A DNA stretch of 7,466 nt, taken from contig JAFUPO010000098.1 of the NCBI GenBank assembly GCA_017481185.1, forward strand, positions 1 to 7,466, in the 5' to 3' direction. This document shows positions 1 through 5,492 of the stretch, piece by piece. Source of the stretch: Clostridia bacterium (GTDB taxonomy: Bacteria; Bacillota_A; Clostridia; Christensenellales; Aristaeellaceae). The translations under genes were made by a program, and so were the position numbers. The notes below the pieces were generated by a model, which saw only the letters and a program-made list of their open reading frames with translations, had not been told where the DNA came from and searched no databases. Position 1 is the first letter of the stretch. The number at the start of each line of letters is the position of its first letter.

Positions 1-82
1 GTGCGTTTGACATTACATCTTTCTCAACTTTACCGAAAACAAGTGAAAGAAGCGGTTTTCTGAAGGAAAGCACTCCTACGGT
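1..82 (-). pseudogene. Fragment of a second MATE-family transporter gene, cut off at the junction
   Basis: Read on the minus strand from base 82 down to base 2, this stretch is an open frame of 27 codons whose peptide contains FRKPLLSLVFGKVEKDVMSNA-like sequence (key part VFGKVEKDVMSNA). It aligns without gaps to residues 100-126 of the complete MATE protein encoded at 369-1709 (LFGHVEKAVMDSA), with 12 of 27 identical positions. This is the end of transmembrane segment 3 and the loop after it. The frame continues leftward out of the window, so the rest of the gene may lie there. To the right the frame runs on to a stop at 107-109, but the residues beyond about base 82-91 no longer resemble MATE proteins. 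The N-terminal part (about 100 residues) is therefore missing and replaced by the metallohydrolase gene. It differs enough from the neighbour to be a distinct gene, not a duplicate. The family call rests on this short match. Confidence 0.7.
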
Positions 83-84
83 GA

Positions 85-366
85 TTAAACGCCATTTTAG
101 AAGGCCTTAAAAATGGCGACTTTTATTCCTCCTGCGGCCCGGTGATCCATGACTTTTATGTGGAGAACGGCCAGGCCCACATCGCCTGTTCTCCCTGCGC
201 CTCCATCCGCTTTGTGATGGACAAGGTGCCCAGCCCCTACTTTGTGGGGGAAGCCCTCACCCAGGGCCAGTGCCCGGTGCCTCCCTTCTGCACCTACATC
301 CGCGCTGCAATAACTGATGCCAAGGGCCGCATGGCCTGGACCAATCCCATCTGGCTGGAGGCGTAA
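85..366 (+). pseudogene. 3' fragment of a CehA/McbA-type (PHP-like) metallohydrolase gene
   Basis: The reading frame is open from base 85, after a TGA at 82-84, to the TAA at 364-366, about 93 codons. The peptide carries hallmarks of the C-terminal part of CehA/McbA metal-dependent hydrolases: LKNGDFYSSCGPVIHDFYVE near its start, and YIRAAITDAKGRMAW followed by TNPIW at its very end. A GTG at 142 gives a shorter possible frame, but the family-like sequence clearly runs upstream of it, so 142 is not a true start. The metal-binding histidines and aspartates of the family lie in the missing N-terminal part, so the product should be inactive. Two bases separate its stop from the MATE start, suggesting the two genes once shared a transcript. 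No promoter is visible in front of it. Fragment status is clear; the family call is from recognition of the C-terminus. Confidence 0.72.
90..118. repeat. Inverted repeat with 9-bp arms at the gene junction
   Basis: CGCCATTTT (90-98) is perfectly complemented by AAAATGGCG (110-118) across an 11-base spacer. It falls where the minus-strand MATE fragment and the plus-strand metallohydrolase fragment meet. The metallohydrolase frame reads plausibly through both arms (AILEGLKNGD), so the repeat may be accidental coding sequence. Its position makes it a candidate site for the rearrangement, or for a fold-back artefact. It has only a weak T-rich tail (ACTTTTATT), so a terminator role is unlikely. 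Confidence 0.55.
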
Positions 367-368
367 GG

Positions 369-1709
369 ATGCTCTTTTCCCGCGAGGATCTAAAGCGGCT
401 GATTGTGCCGCTGATGTTGGAGCAGCTGCTGGCCATCACCGTAGGCATGGCCGATACCATGATGGTTTCTTCTGTTGGCGAAGCTGCCATGTCAGGCGTT
501 TCACTGGTGGATGCTATCAACCTGCTGCTGATCAACCTGTTTTCAGCCCTGGCCACTGGCGGCGCAGTTTTGACCAGCCAGTACCTGGGCCGCAAAGAAC
601 TGAAAAATGCTGGGCTGGCGGCAAGGCAGCTTCTTTACACAGTGCTTGCCGCTTCGCTGCTCATTATGGCTGCCTGCCTGCTTGTACGCACCCAGCTTCT
701 AAACGCCCTATTTGGCCATGTGGAAAAGGCTGTGATGGACAGCGCCCAAATCTATTTTCTGATCTCCGTATTTTCCTACCCCTTTCTGGCGGTTTACAAC
801 GGAGCTGCCGCCCTGTTCAGGGCCATGGGCAATTCAAAGATCTCCCTGCACACATCGGTTATGATGAACCTGGTGAATATCGTAGGCAATGCGCTGTTCA
901 TCTTCGTTTTCCGGTGGAATGTGATGGGTGCGGCGCTGGCGACGCTTATGGCACGAGCTGCCGGGGCCATTGTGATGCTGCAAACCCTGCGGCGTTCCCG
1001 CCAGGCCATCGCCCTGCCTTCTCTTAGGAGCTTTGCCTGGCGGTGGGATATGGCCAAGGGCATCCTGGCAGTGGGCATCCCCACGGGGCTGGAAAACAGT
1101 CTTTTCCAGTTAGGCAAGGTGCTTTTAAACCGCCTGATCTCTACCTTTGGCACCGTAAGCATCGCTGCCAATGCGGTAGCGGTCAGCTTTTCCTCAGTGC
1201 AAATCATTCCTGGCATGGCCATTGGGCTGGCCATGGTAACTGTGATTGGCCGATGCGTAGGCGCCAAAGCTTTCGACCAAGCGCAAGCCTATACCAAGCG
1301 GCTCATGGCCCTGACCTATGCCACGGTAGGCCTCTTGAATCTGCTTCTGCTCCTTTTGACCACCTTCCTTTTAACCTTTTTCTCTCTGTCGCCAGCCTCC
1401 CGCCAGCTGGCCTATACCCTGATCATCACCCATGGGATAGGCTCCATGATCACCTGGCCCCTGGCCTTTACCCTGCCCAATGCCTTAAGGGCGGCCAATG
1501 ATGCCCGCTATACCATGACCATCTCGGTATTCTCCATGGCGGCCTTTCGGGTGGGCGGCTCCTTCCTGCTGGCCAATACCCTGGGCATCGGCGTATGGGG
1601 TGTTTGGCTGGCTCAGCAGGTGGACTGGCTTTTTCGCCTGGCAGCCTTTACAGGGCGGTTTAGCAGCGGTAAATGGAAAACAAAAACCCTTATCAAAGAA
1701 GAAGCTTGA
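369..1709 (+). CDS. MATE-family multidrug/cation efflux transporter
   Basis: A 446-residue polytopic membrane protein, normal length for the MATE (multi-antimicrobial extrusion) family, which exports drugs or metabolites in exchange for H+ or Na+. It shows two related halves, expected to give 12 membrane helices: the first covers about residues 10-205 and the second about 230-430. Family features are VPLMLEQLLAITVGMADTMM (12-31), QYLGRKE in the loop after helix 2 (71-77), the PFLAVYNGAAALFRAMGN stretch (138-155), IPTGLENSLFQ (237-247) and the second-half counterpart IGRCVGAK (293-300). The ATG at 369 is supported by GGAGG at 357-361 with a 7-base gap. That site lies inside the end of the upstream metallohydrolase frame, so translation is probably coupled. 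The upstream gene has lost its front end, so this gene may now lack its native promoter. The substrate cannot be read from the sequence. The last codons form the left arm of the following palindrome. Confidence 0.93.
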   Translation: MLFSREDLKRLIVPLMLEQLLAITVGMADTMMVSSVGEAAMSGVSLVDAINLLLINLFSALATGGAVLTSQYLGRKELKNAGLAARQLLYTVLAASLLIMAACLLVRTQLLNALFGHVEKAVMDSAQIYFLISVFSYPFLAVYNGAAALFRAMGNSKISLHTSVMMNLVNIVGNALFIFVFRWNVMGAALATLMARAAGAIVMLQTLRRSRQAIALPSLRSFAWRWDMAKGILAVGIPTGLENSLFQLGKVLLNRLISTFGTVSIAANAVAVSFSSVQIIPGMAIGLAMVTVIGRCVGAKAFDQAQAYTKRLMALTYATVGLLNLLLLLLTTFLLTFFSLSPASRQLAYTLIITHGIGSMITWPLAFTLPNALRAANDARYTMTISVFSMAAFRVGGSFLLANTLGIGVWGVWLAQQVDWLFRLAAFTGRFSSGKWKTKTLIKEEA

Positions 1710-1727
1710 ATTAATCAAGCTTCTTCT
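1697..1727 (+). terminator. Palindrome at the MATE stop codon, probably a terminator stem lacking its T-run
   Basis: AGAAGAAGCTTGA (1697-1709) pairs perfectly with TCAAGCTTCTTCT (1715-1727) around the loop ATTAA, giving a 13-bp stem whose left arm includes the MATE stop codon TGA. The position right at the gene end fits an intrinsic terminator. The expected T-run is absent: the next bases (CAGCGTG) belong to the insertion sequence end. I infer that the insertion separated the stem from its T-tract. It could instead be just the target palindrome of the element. Confidence 0.6.
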
Positions 1728-1742
1728 CAGCGTGTCGAAAAA
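1724..1742 (+). repeat. Left terminal inverted repeat of the insertion sequence
   Basis: TTCTCAGCGTGTCGAAAAA matches the reverse complement of the right end (TTTTCAGCCTGTAGAAAAA) at 16 of 19 positions. The similarity continues inward into the hairpin arms (GTCCAG against CCCAG). The first four bases overlap the foot of the MATE-end palindrome. Confidence 0.75.
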
Positions 1743-1766
1743 GTCCAGCGAGAGCTGGGCTTTTTC
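1737..1766 (+). terminator. Hairpin just inside the left end of the insertion sequence
   Basis: GAAAAAGTCCAGC (1737-1749) pairs with GCTGGGCTTTTTC (1754-1766) around a GAGA loop, a 13-bp stem with one T-G wobble. The right arm ends in five T residues, so it can act as a terminator for transcripts arriving from the MATE side. Such subterminal hairpins are known in insertion sequences as a shield against outside transcription of the transposase. Confidence 0.65.
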
Positions 1767-1816
1767 ACGTACAGATGATAAAATAGGAGAAAAGAGGGAA
1801 ATGAGGAGAAAAGCAG

Positions 1817-3265
1817 ATGTTGAATCAGCGGCAGGAACTCCGACGCCGAGTAGTAGAAATTCTGAGCATGGAGGATCTTGTACCGAGAGATCATCTGCTC
1901 AGGCAGATTGATGGGGCGGTAGATTTCATTCACATTTATGATTTTGTGGAAGAACTGTACTGCAAAGACAATGGCCGTCCGAGTGTAGACCCGGTAGTGC
2001 TGTTCAAAATTGTCATGATTCAGCACCTGTTTGGAATTTCATCACTGAGACGGACAATGGAGGAAATCAAAGTCAATGTGGCATACCGCTGGTTTCTGGG
2101 GTATGCGCTCAGTGACGAGCTGCCGCATTTTTCAACGGTGAGCTATAACTTCCGCCACCGTTTTACGTCAGATACCATTGAGCAGGTATTCCAGTGGATT
2201 CTGTATGAAGCCAACCGTGCGGGATGCCTTGCGCCCGAAGCAGTGTATATTGACGGAACGCACATCAAAGCCAACGCCAATATCCATCGCAAGATCAAAC
2301 AGAAGGTACCCGTAGCAGCGGCCAGATACAAGGATGAGCTGTTTGAGGAAATCAACCGCGACAGGGAAGCCCACGGCAAGCCGCCGTTCAAGGATGACGG
2401 AAACCAGCCGCCGGAAGAAAAAGAAGTTACGTTATCCACAACCGATCCGGATAGCGGCATATTCCGCAAAGGCGACCACAAGCATTGCTTCGCCTATGAG
2501 GCTCACACGGCCTGTGATGAACATGGCTTCGTGCTGGACGTCGTAGTGACAGCGGGAAACGTCCATGACAGCGTCGCTTTTCATCCGCTGTATGACCGTC
2601 TTACTGCCCGTTTCCCTCAGATTCACGCCGTTGTTGCAGACTCGGCTTACAAAACGCCGTATATTTGCAAGCGTGTCTTTGATGATGGACGGGTTCTCTC
2701 AACCGCTTACAAATGCCCTCAGACACTCAAAGACGGTCATGAATGGTACAAGTACGTCTATGACGAGTATTATGATTGCATCATTTGTCCTGAATACCAT
2801 GTCCTTCACTATGCCACTACCAATAGAGAAGGGTACAGGGAATACAAGAGCCGCAGTTATATTTGCAAAAACTGTCCCACCATTCACAAGTGCACTCATT
2901 CCCGTAACTGTGAAAAGGTTGTTACCCAGCACGTTTGGAATGATTACATTGAGCTGACAGAGGATGCCCGTTACACTCCGTATTACAAAGCGCTTTACAA
3001 AAAGCGCAAAGAGAAAATCGAGCGTGTCTTTGCCGATGCTAAAGAAAAACACGCTATGCGTTATACTCCGTTCCGCGGCCTTGCTCAGGTCTCAAACTGG
3101 GTCAGGCTTAAGTTCGCTGCCATGAATCTCAAAAAACTTGCAAGGTGGTTGGGCAGATTCCGTCTCCCTTTCTCTCTTCTCTCGCTTTTTTGTTTCTTTC
3201 TTTACGAAAAACCCAGTTCTCGCTTCCGCGAAAACTGGGTTTTTCTACAGGCTGAAAAGGACTGA
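1817..3265 (+). CDS. IS1182-family DDE transposase
   Basis: A 482-residue transposase that cuts and inserts the surrounding element. The N-terminal part (about 10-115) matches the DUF772-type region (RPSVDPVVLFKIVMIQHLFG, 54-73). It is followed by an RNase H-like catalytic core with D146 in YIDGTHIKANAN, D275 in VVADSAYKT, and E402 in KIERVFADAKEKHAMR. A cysteine-rich insert lies before the last catalytic residue (C321, C324, C350, C353, C359, C365) and is probably a zinc-binding ribbon. The ATG at 1817 has a GAGGAG site at 1803-1808. All three acidic residues and the full length are present, so the protein could be active. The last roughly 20 codons run through the right-end hairpin and inverted repeat. 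The TGA stop (3263-3265) lies just outside the element, inside the flanking terminator stem. Confidence 0.93.
   Translation: MLNQRQELRRRVVEILSMEDLVPRDHLLRQIDGAVDFIHIYDFVEELYCKDNGRPSVDPVVLFKIVMIQHLFGISSLRRTMEEIKVNVAYRWFLGYALSDELPHFSTVSYNFRHRFTSDTIEQVFQWILYEANRAGCLAPEAVYIDGTHIKANANIHRKIKQKVPVAAARYKDELFEEINRDREAHGKPPFKDDGNQPPEEKEVTLSTTDPDSGIFRKGDHKHCFAYEAHTACDEHGFVLDVVVTAGNVHDSVAFHPLYDRLTARFPQIHAVVADSAYKTPYICKRVFDDGRVLSTAYKCPQTLKDGHEWYKYVYDEYYDCIICPEYHVLHYATTNREGYREYKSRSYICKNCPTIHKCTHSRNCEKVVTQHVWNDYIELTEDARYTPYYKALYKKRKEKIERVFADAKEKHAMRYTPFRGLAQVSNWVRLKFAAMNLKKLARWLGRFRLPFSLLSLFCFFLYEKPSSRFRENWVFLQAEKD
3206..3245 (+). terminator. Hairpin just inside the right end of the insertion sequence
   Basis: GAAAAACCCAGTT (3206-3218) pairs perfectly with AACTGGGTTTTTC (3233-3245). 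Inside, TCGC (3220-3223) pairs with GCGA (3228-3231) around TTCC. The right arm ends in five Ts, and the mirror image has five As, so it could stop transcripts from either side. It encodes transposase residues from about 464 to 476 and is homologous to the left-end hairpin. Confidence 0.68.
3240..3258 (-). repeat. Right terminal inverted repeat of the insertion sequence
   Basis: TTTTTCTACAGGCTGAAAA is the inverted partner of bases 1724-1742, matching at 16 of 19 positions. Its last four A residues also form the base of the adjacent terminator stem. Confidence 0.75.
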
Positions 3266-3295
3266 AACCTTGATATAAGGTTTCAGTCCTTTTTT
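3255..3295 (+). terminator. Strong intrinsic terminator next to the right end of the insertion sequence
   Basis: AAAAGGACTGAAACCTT (3255-3271) pairs perfectly with AAGGTTTCAGTCCTTTT (3277-3293) around the loop GATAT, and more Ts follow. This gives a 15-17 bp stem with a run of Ts on the right and As on the left, so it may work in both directions. It shields the GntR operon from transposase transcripts. The gene it originally served is not in view: the MATE gene has its own palindrome, and no minus-strand gene ends here. Confidence 0.85.
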
Positions 3296-3459
3296 ATATT
3301 GTTGAAAAATGCGAAGGTACAGATCAAATGCCACCATCGTATTTGAAGGAGGCCTTTGTAAACGATTGATCGGCTTTTAGGTTGGCGATGGTGAAAAATT
3401 CGGGAGCACTGTTTTGCGGAGGCAAAATTGGATATTTGTGTAAAATTTTGAAGAATCTA
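3296..3459. other. Intergenic stretch with no convincing gene; contains inverted repeats
   Basis: No frame in this stretch has a start with a good ribosome binding site and recognisable protein. Two structures are visible. CACCATCG (3332-3339) is complementary to CGATGGTG (3386-3393), enclosing 46 bases. TTTTGC (3412-3417) is complementary to GCAAAA (3422-3427) around GGAG. The stretch could be a structured or dispersed intergenic element, or the decayed remains of a gene. I cannot place it in a known RNA family. Confidence 0.4.
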
Positions 3460-3488
3460 TTGAAATCTACTTTCGAACTGTATATAAT
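3460..3488 (+). promoter_or_regulatory. Promoter of the GntR-ABC operon
   Basis: A -35 box TTGAAA (3460-3465) is separated by exactly 17 bases from a perfect -10 box TATAAT (3483-3488), as expected for the main vegetative sigma factor. It lies 31 bases upstream of the GTG start of the repressor gene. The -10 box lies inside the palindrome at 3477-3501. Confidence 0.82.
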
Positions 3489-3501
3489 TAAAATATACAG
3501 T
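3477..3501. promoter_or_regulatory. Palindromic operator over the -10 box, probable autorepression site
   Basis: ACTGTATAT (3477-3485) is perfectly complemented by ATATACAGT (3493-3501) across a 7-base spacer. The palindrome covers the -10 box and the probable transcription start, so a bound dimer would block RNA polymerase. GntR proteins of the YtrA subfamily bind such dyads in their own promoters. That the repressor encoded 19 bases downstream binds here is inference from position and symmetry. Confidence 0.72.
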
Positions 3502-3519
3502 ATAGACAGAGGTGATGGC

Positions 3520-3891
3520 GTGAACATCCTAATCGACAACAAGAGTGGAGTACCGATTTATGATCAAATATATTCGCAGATCAAGTGCCAGATCATTAGT
3601 GGCGCTTTAAAGGAGGATGAAATGCTGCCCTCAATTCGCGGCCTTGCCAAGGATCTTCGAATCAGTTTTATCACCACGAAGCGCGCATATGAAGAGCTGG
3701 AAAAGGACGGATTTATCTATACGCTTCCCGGCAAGGGGTGCTATATCGCGCCTAAAAACCTAGAATTGCTGCGAGAAGAGAATCTAAAGAAGATCGAAGA
3801 ACATATAGAGGAGATTGTTAAACTTGCTGCCTCATGCAATCTTAATGAAAAGGATATTGTCGAAATGATTCATTTCAGCTTGGAGGGATAA
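3520..3891 (+). CDS. GntR-family transcriptional regulator, YtrA subfamily
   Basis: A 123-residue DNA-binding repressor, the usual short length of the YtrA branch. The N-terminal winged helix-turn-helix spans about 10-78: VPIYDQIYSQIK, then LPSIRGLAKDLRISFITTKR (36-55) containing the recognition region, then EELEKDGFIYTLPGKGCYI with the wing glycines. The remaining roughly 45 residues are helical, as in the small dimerisation tail of YtrA proteins, with no ligand-binding domain. I chose the GTG at 3520 because AGAGGTG (3508-3514) precedes it and MNILIDNKSGVPIYDQI is a typical N-terminus. A longer in-frame ATG at 3382 would lie upstream of the promoter. It is the first gene of a three-gene operon and overlaps the ATPase start by one base. 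It probably represses the operon until an inducer, perhaps indirectly a membrane stress, releases it. Confidence 0.92.
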   Translation: MNILIDNKSGVPIYDQIYSQIKCQIISGALKEDEMLPSIRGLAKDLRISFITTKRAYEELEKDGFIYTLPGKGCYIAPKNLELLREENLKKIEEHIEEIVKLAASCNLNEKDIVEMIHFSLEG

Positions 3892-4736
3892 TGATGAATG
3901 CACTTGATATTAAAAACCTAACCAAATCGTATCCCGGCTTTATGTTGGATCATCTGAATCTGACACTGCCAAGCGGATGTATTATGGGGCTAATTGGTGA
4001 AAACGGCGCTGGCAAAAGCACCACCATCAAACTCATTCTCGATATGATACGCAAAGATGGCGGGAGCATCGCCATTTTCGGAAAGGATAACGGCGATCGC
4101 AGCGAACTCATCAAAGAGGATGTCGGCGTAGTGTTGGATGAGGTTGGTATCCCGGAGTGCTTAACTGTGAAGCAAGTTGCAAATGTAATGAAGCACACCT
4201 TTCATAACTGGGATGATGACGAATACGCTCGCTTGATCCAGAAGCTTGCATTGCCAAACCAAAAACAGTTCAAAGAGTTTTCACGTGGGATGAAGACGAA
4301 ACTGGGTATTGCAATCGCGCTATCTCATCATGCAAAGCTTCTCATCCTGGACGAAGCCACTTCGGGGCTTGATCCCGTGGTGAGAGATGAAGTGGTTGAA
4401 CTCTTCAGCGATTTTACAAGGGATGAAAGCCATTCCATTCTTATTTCTTCGCATATCGTTAGTGATCTTGAAAAACTGTGCGACTATATCTCCTTCTTGC
4501 ATAAAGGGAAGCTATTGCTCTGCGAAGAAAAGGATCAATTATTGGCTGAATATGGCCTGATTCATTGTACGATAGATGAGTTGCTGGCGCTTCCGGCAGG
4601 TGCAGTGAAACATAAAAAAGAAAATGCTTATGGGGTTGAGGCAATGGTGCTAAGAAACGCTGTTCCCTCTGGCATCCATCTTAGCCCAATCAGTATTGAG
4701 GAGCTTTTTGTATTTATGGCGAAGGAGGCGAAATAA
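3891..4736 (+). CDS. ABC transporter ATP-binding protein (YtrB/BcrA-like)
   Basis: A 281-residue ATPase that powers the membrane partner encoded next. Walker A is GENGAGKST (36-44), Walker B is LLILDEATSGLDP (150-162) with catalytic E155, and the switch histidine is H188 in ISSHI. The signature is FSRGMKTKL (130-138) in place of LSGGQ, a variant common in ABC-2 type exporters. The Q-loop region reads VGVVLDEVGIPECLTV, without the usual glutamine, as often seen in GntR-linked ATPases. The last roughly 65 residues form an extra C-terminal region. The ATG at 3891 overlaps the repressor stop (ATAATG) and has GGAGGG at 3882-3887; a second ATG at 3894 is possible. Related cassettes export or sense antimicrobial peptides or antibiotics, but the substrate here is unknown. 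Confidence 0.93.
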   Translation: MMNALDIKNLTKSYPGFMLDHLNLTLPSGCIMGLIGENGAGKSTTIKLILDMIRKDGGSIAIFGKDNGDRSELIKEDVGVVLDEVGIPECLTVKQVANVMKHTFHNWDDDEYARLIQKLALPNQKQFKEFSRGMKTKLGIAIALSHHAKLLILDEATSGLDPVVRDEVVELFSDFTRDESHSILISSHIVSDLEKLCDYISFLHKGKLLLCEEKDQLLAEYGLIHCTIDELLALPAGAVKHKKENAYGVEAMVLRNAVPSGIHLSPISIEELFVFMAKEAK

Positions 4737-4737
4737 A

Positions 4738-5367
4738 TTGAAAGGGCTGCTTCTAAAAGATTGGTATATGATGAAAAAATATTGCAGATCATACCTCTTT
4801 ATCGCCGCCGTTTTTGTTGCGGTTTCACTTGCCAACAAGGATAATTTGTTTTTCGCATTTTATCCTTGCGTGCTGTGCGGCATGATTCCTGTAAATCTGC
4901 TGAGCTATGACGAACGCAGCCATTGGATGCAGTATAGCGGCGCATTGCCGTACACGAAGGCTCAAATCGTCTCTGCCAAGTATTTGATAGGCCTGTTTGC
5001 ACAGGTAACAATGCTGATCGTTACTGGTAGTGCGCAGGGTATAAAAATGATTGCATCGGGAACCTTTGTAGGCGCTGAATATGTTGTTTTGATGTTGCTG
5101 ATGCTTATCATTTCAACCACTGCTGCCTCTATCACGCTGCCGCTTGCATTTAAGCTGGGTGTAGAAAAAGGAAGAATTGCTTACTATGCCATGATTGGCT
5201 TTATTTGCGTGGCAAGTATTTGGGCATCGGGCTTTTTTCAAGGTCAGCTTTTAGTTGAAATAAAACCTAGCCTGCTATTGGCAATGATTGCTGTTGCAGG
5301 AATCGCAATATATATTCTTTCTTGGTGTATGTCTGTTTTATTCTATAAAAAGCGCGAAATATGCTAA
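4738..5367 (+). CDS. ABC-2 type transporter permease subunit
   Basis: A 209-residue membrane protein with about six hydrophobic helices (near 19-33, 36-56, 82-100, 114-137, 147-167 and 178-201), matching the small ABC-2 permeases found with YtrA-type regulators. The motif YDERSHWMQYSGALPYTK (57-74) followed by KYLIGLF is characteristic of this group. I place the start at TTG 4738, one base after the ATPase stop: GGAGG lies at 4724-4728, and MKGLLLKDWYMMKK is the expected N-terminus. An ATG further upstream at 4696 would extend into the ATPase gene with a basic, non-family tail. It ends the operon, 17 bases before the terminator. With only one permease gene it probably works as a homodimer with two ATPase copies. 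Confidence 0.88.
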   Translation: MKGLLLKDWYMMKKYCRSYLFIAAVFVAVSLANKDNLFFAFYPCVLCGMIPVNLLSYDERSHWMQYSGALPYTKAQIVSAKYLIGLFAQVTMLIVTGSAQGIKMIASGTFVGAEYVVLMLLMLIISTTAASITLPLAFKLGVEKGRIAYYAMIGFICVASIWASGFFQGQLLVEIKPSLLLAMIAVAGIAIYILSWCMSVLFYKKREIC

Positions 5368-5384
5368 ACTGTTAATATAAAGAG

Positions 5385-5416
5385 AAAGCTCGGTGTTGCA
5401 TCCACCGAGCTTTTTT
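5385..5416 (+). terminator. Intrinsic terminator of the GntR-ABC operon
   Basis: AAAGCTCGGTG (5385-5395) pairs with CACCGAGCTTT (5403-5413) around the loop TTGCATC, followed by further Ts to 5416. It lies 17 bases after the permease stop. Read on the other strand the stem is followed by CTTTCTCTTT, so it might also weakly stop transcripts from the converging brnQ gene, for which I see no better terminator. Confidence 0.9.
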
Positions 5417-5492
5417 CTGCGCCTAAAACTTTCGTTGTAAGCCGATTCTCAAAATCCTGGCAAAGGCCTTTGCAAAGCATTATGGGCTTCTG

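Larger units (their letters stand above)
1724..3258 (+). mobile_element. Insertion sequence, IS1182-type, about 1.53 kb
   Basis: One full-length DDE transposase gene is enclosed by imperfect inverted repeats (1724-1742 and 3240-3258), each followed inward by a homologous hairpin (1737-1766 and 3206-3245). Size, single-gene layout and the transposase type fit the IS1182 family. The exact ends are uncertain by a few bases. I see no convincing direct target duplication next to the repeats. Both ends touch hairpins in the flanking DNA: the MATE-end palindrome on the left and a strong terminator on the right. The element looks intact and may be functional. Confidence 0.82.

Noticed and set aside
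7..12. TTGACA, a perfect -35 box on the plus strand near the left edge
   Set aside because: No acceptable -10 box lies 16-18 bases downstream, and the bases are explained as coding sequence of the minus-strand MATE fragment.
257..595. Open frame on the minus strand opposite the hydrolase fragment and the MATE start
   Set aside because: It overlaps two well-supported plus-strand frames, has no family resemblance, and its composition is that of an antisense shadow.
317..1027. Long open frame (236 codons) on the plus strand in another frame of the MATE gene
   Set aside because: The overlapping frame at 369-1709 encodes an unmistakable MATE protein. This one is rich in Cys, Pro and Arg with no domain, and is a by-product of the G+C-rich codons.
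3382..3519. N-terminal extension of the GntR protein to an ATG at 3382
   Set aside because: The extension would begin upstream of the promoter and operator and adds residues not found in YtrA-type proteins. GTG 3520 has its own ribosome binding site.
3324..3542. Minus-strand open frame of 72 codons across the GntR promoter region
   Set aside because: It would run through the promoter, operator and start of the regulator gene, has no visible ribosome binding site, and I recognise no family.
5460..5473. 14-bp palindrome GCAAAGGCCTTTGC between the terminator and the brnQ stop
   Set aside because: It is short, has no loop or T-run on either strand, and is not repeated elsewhere in the window. 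It may be chance.
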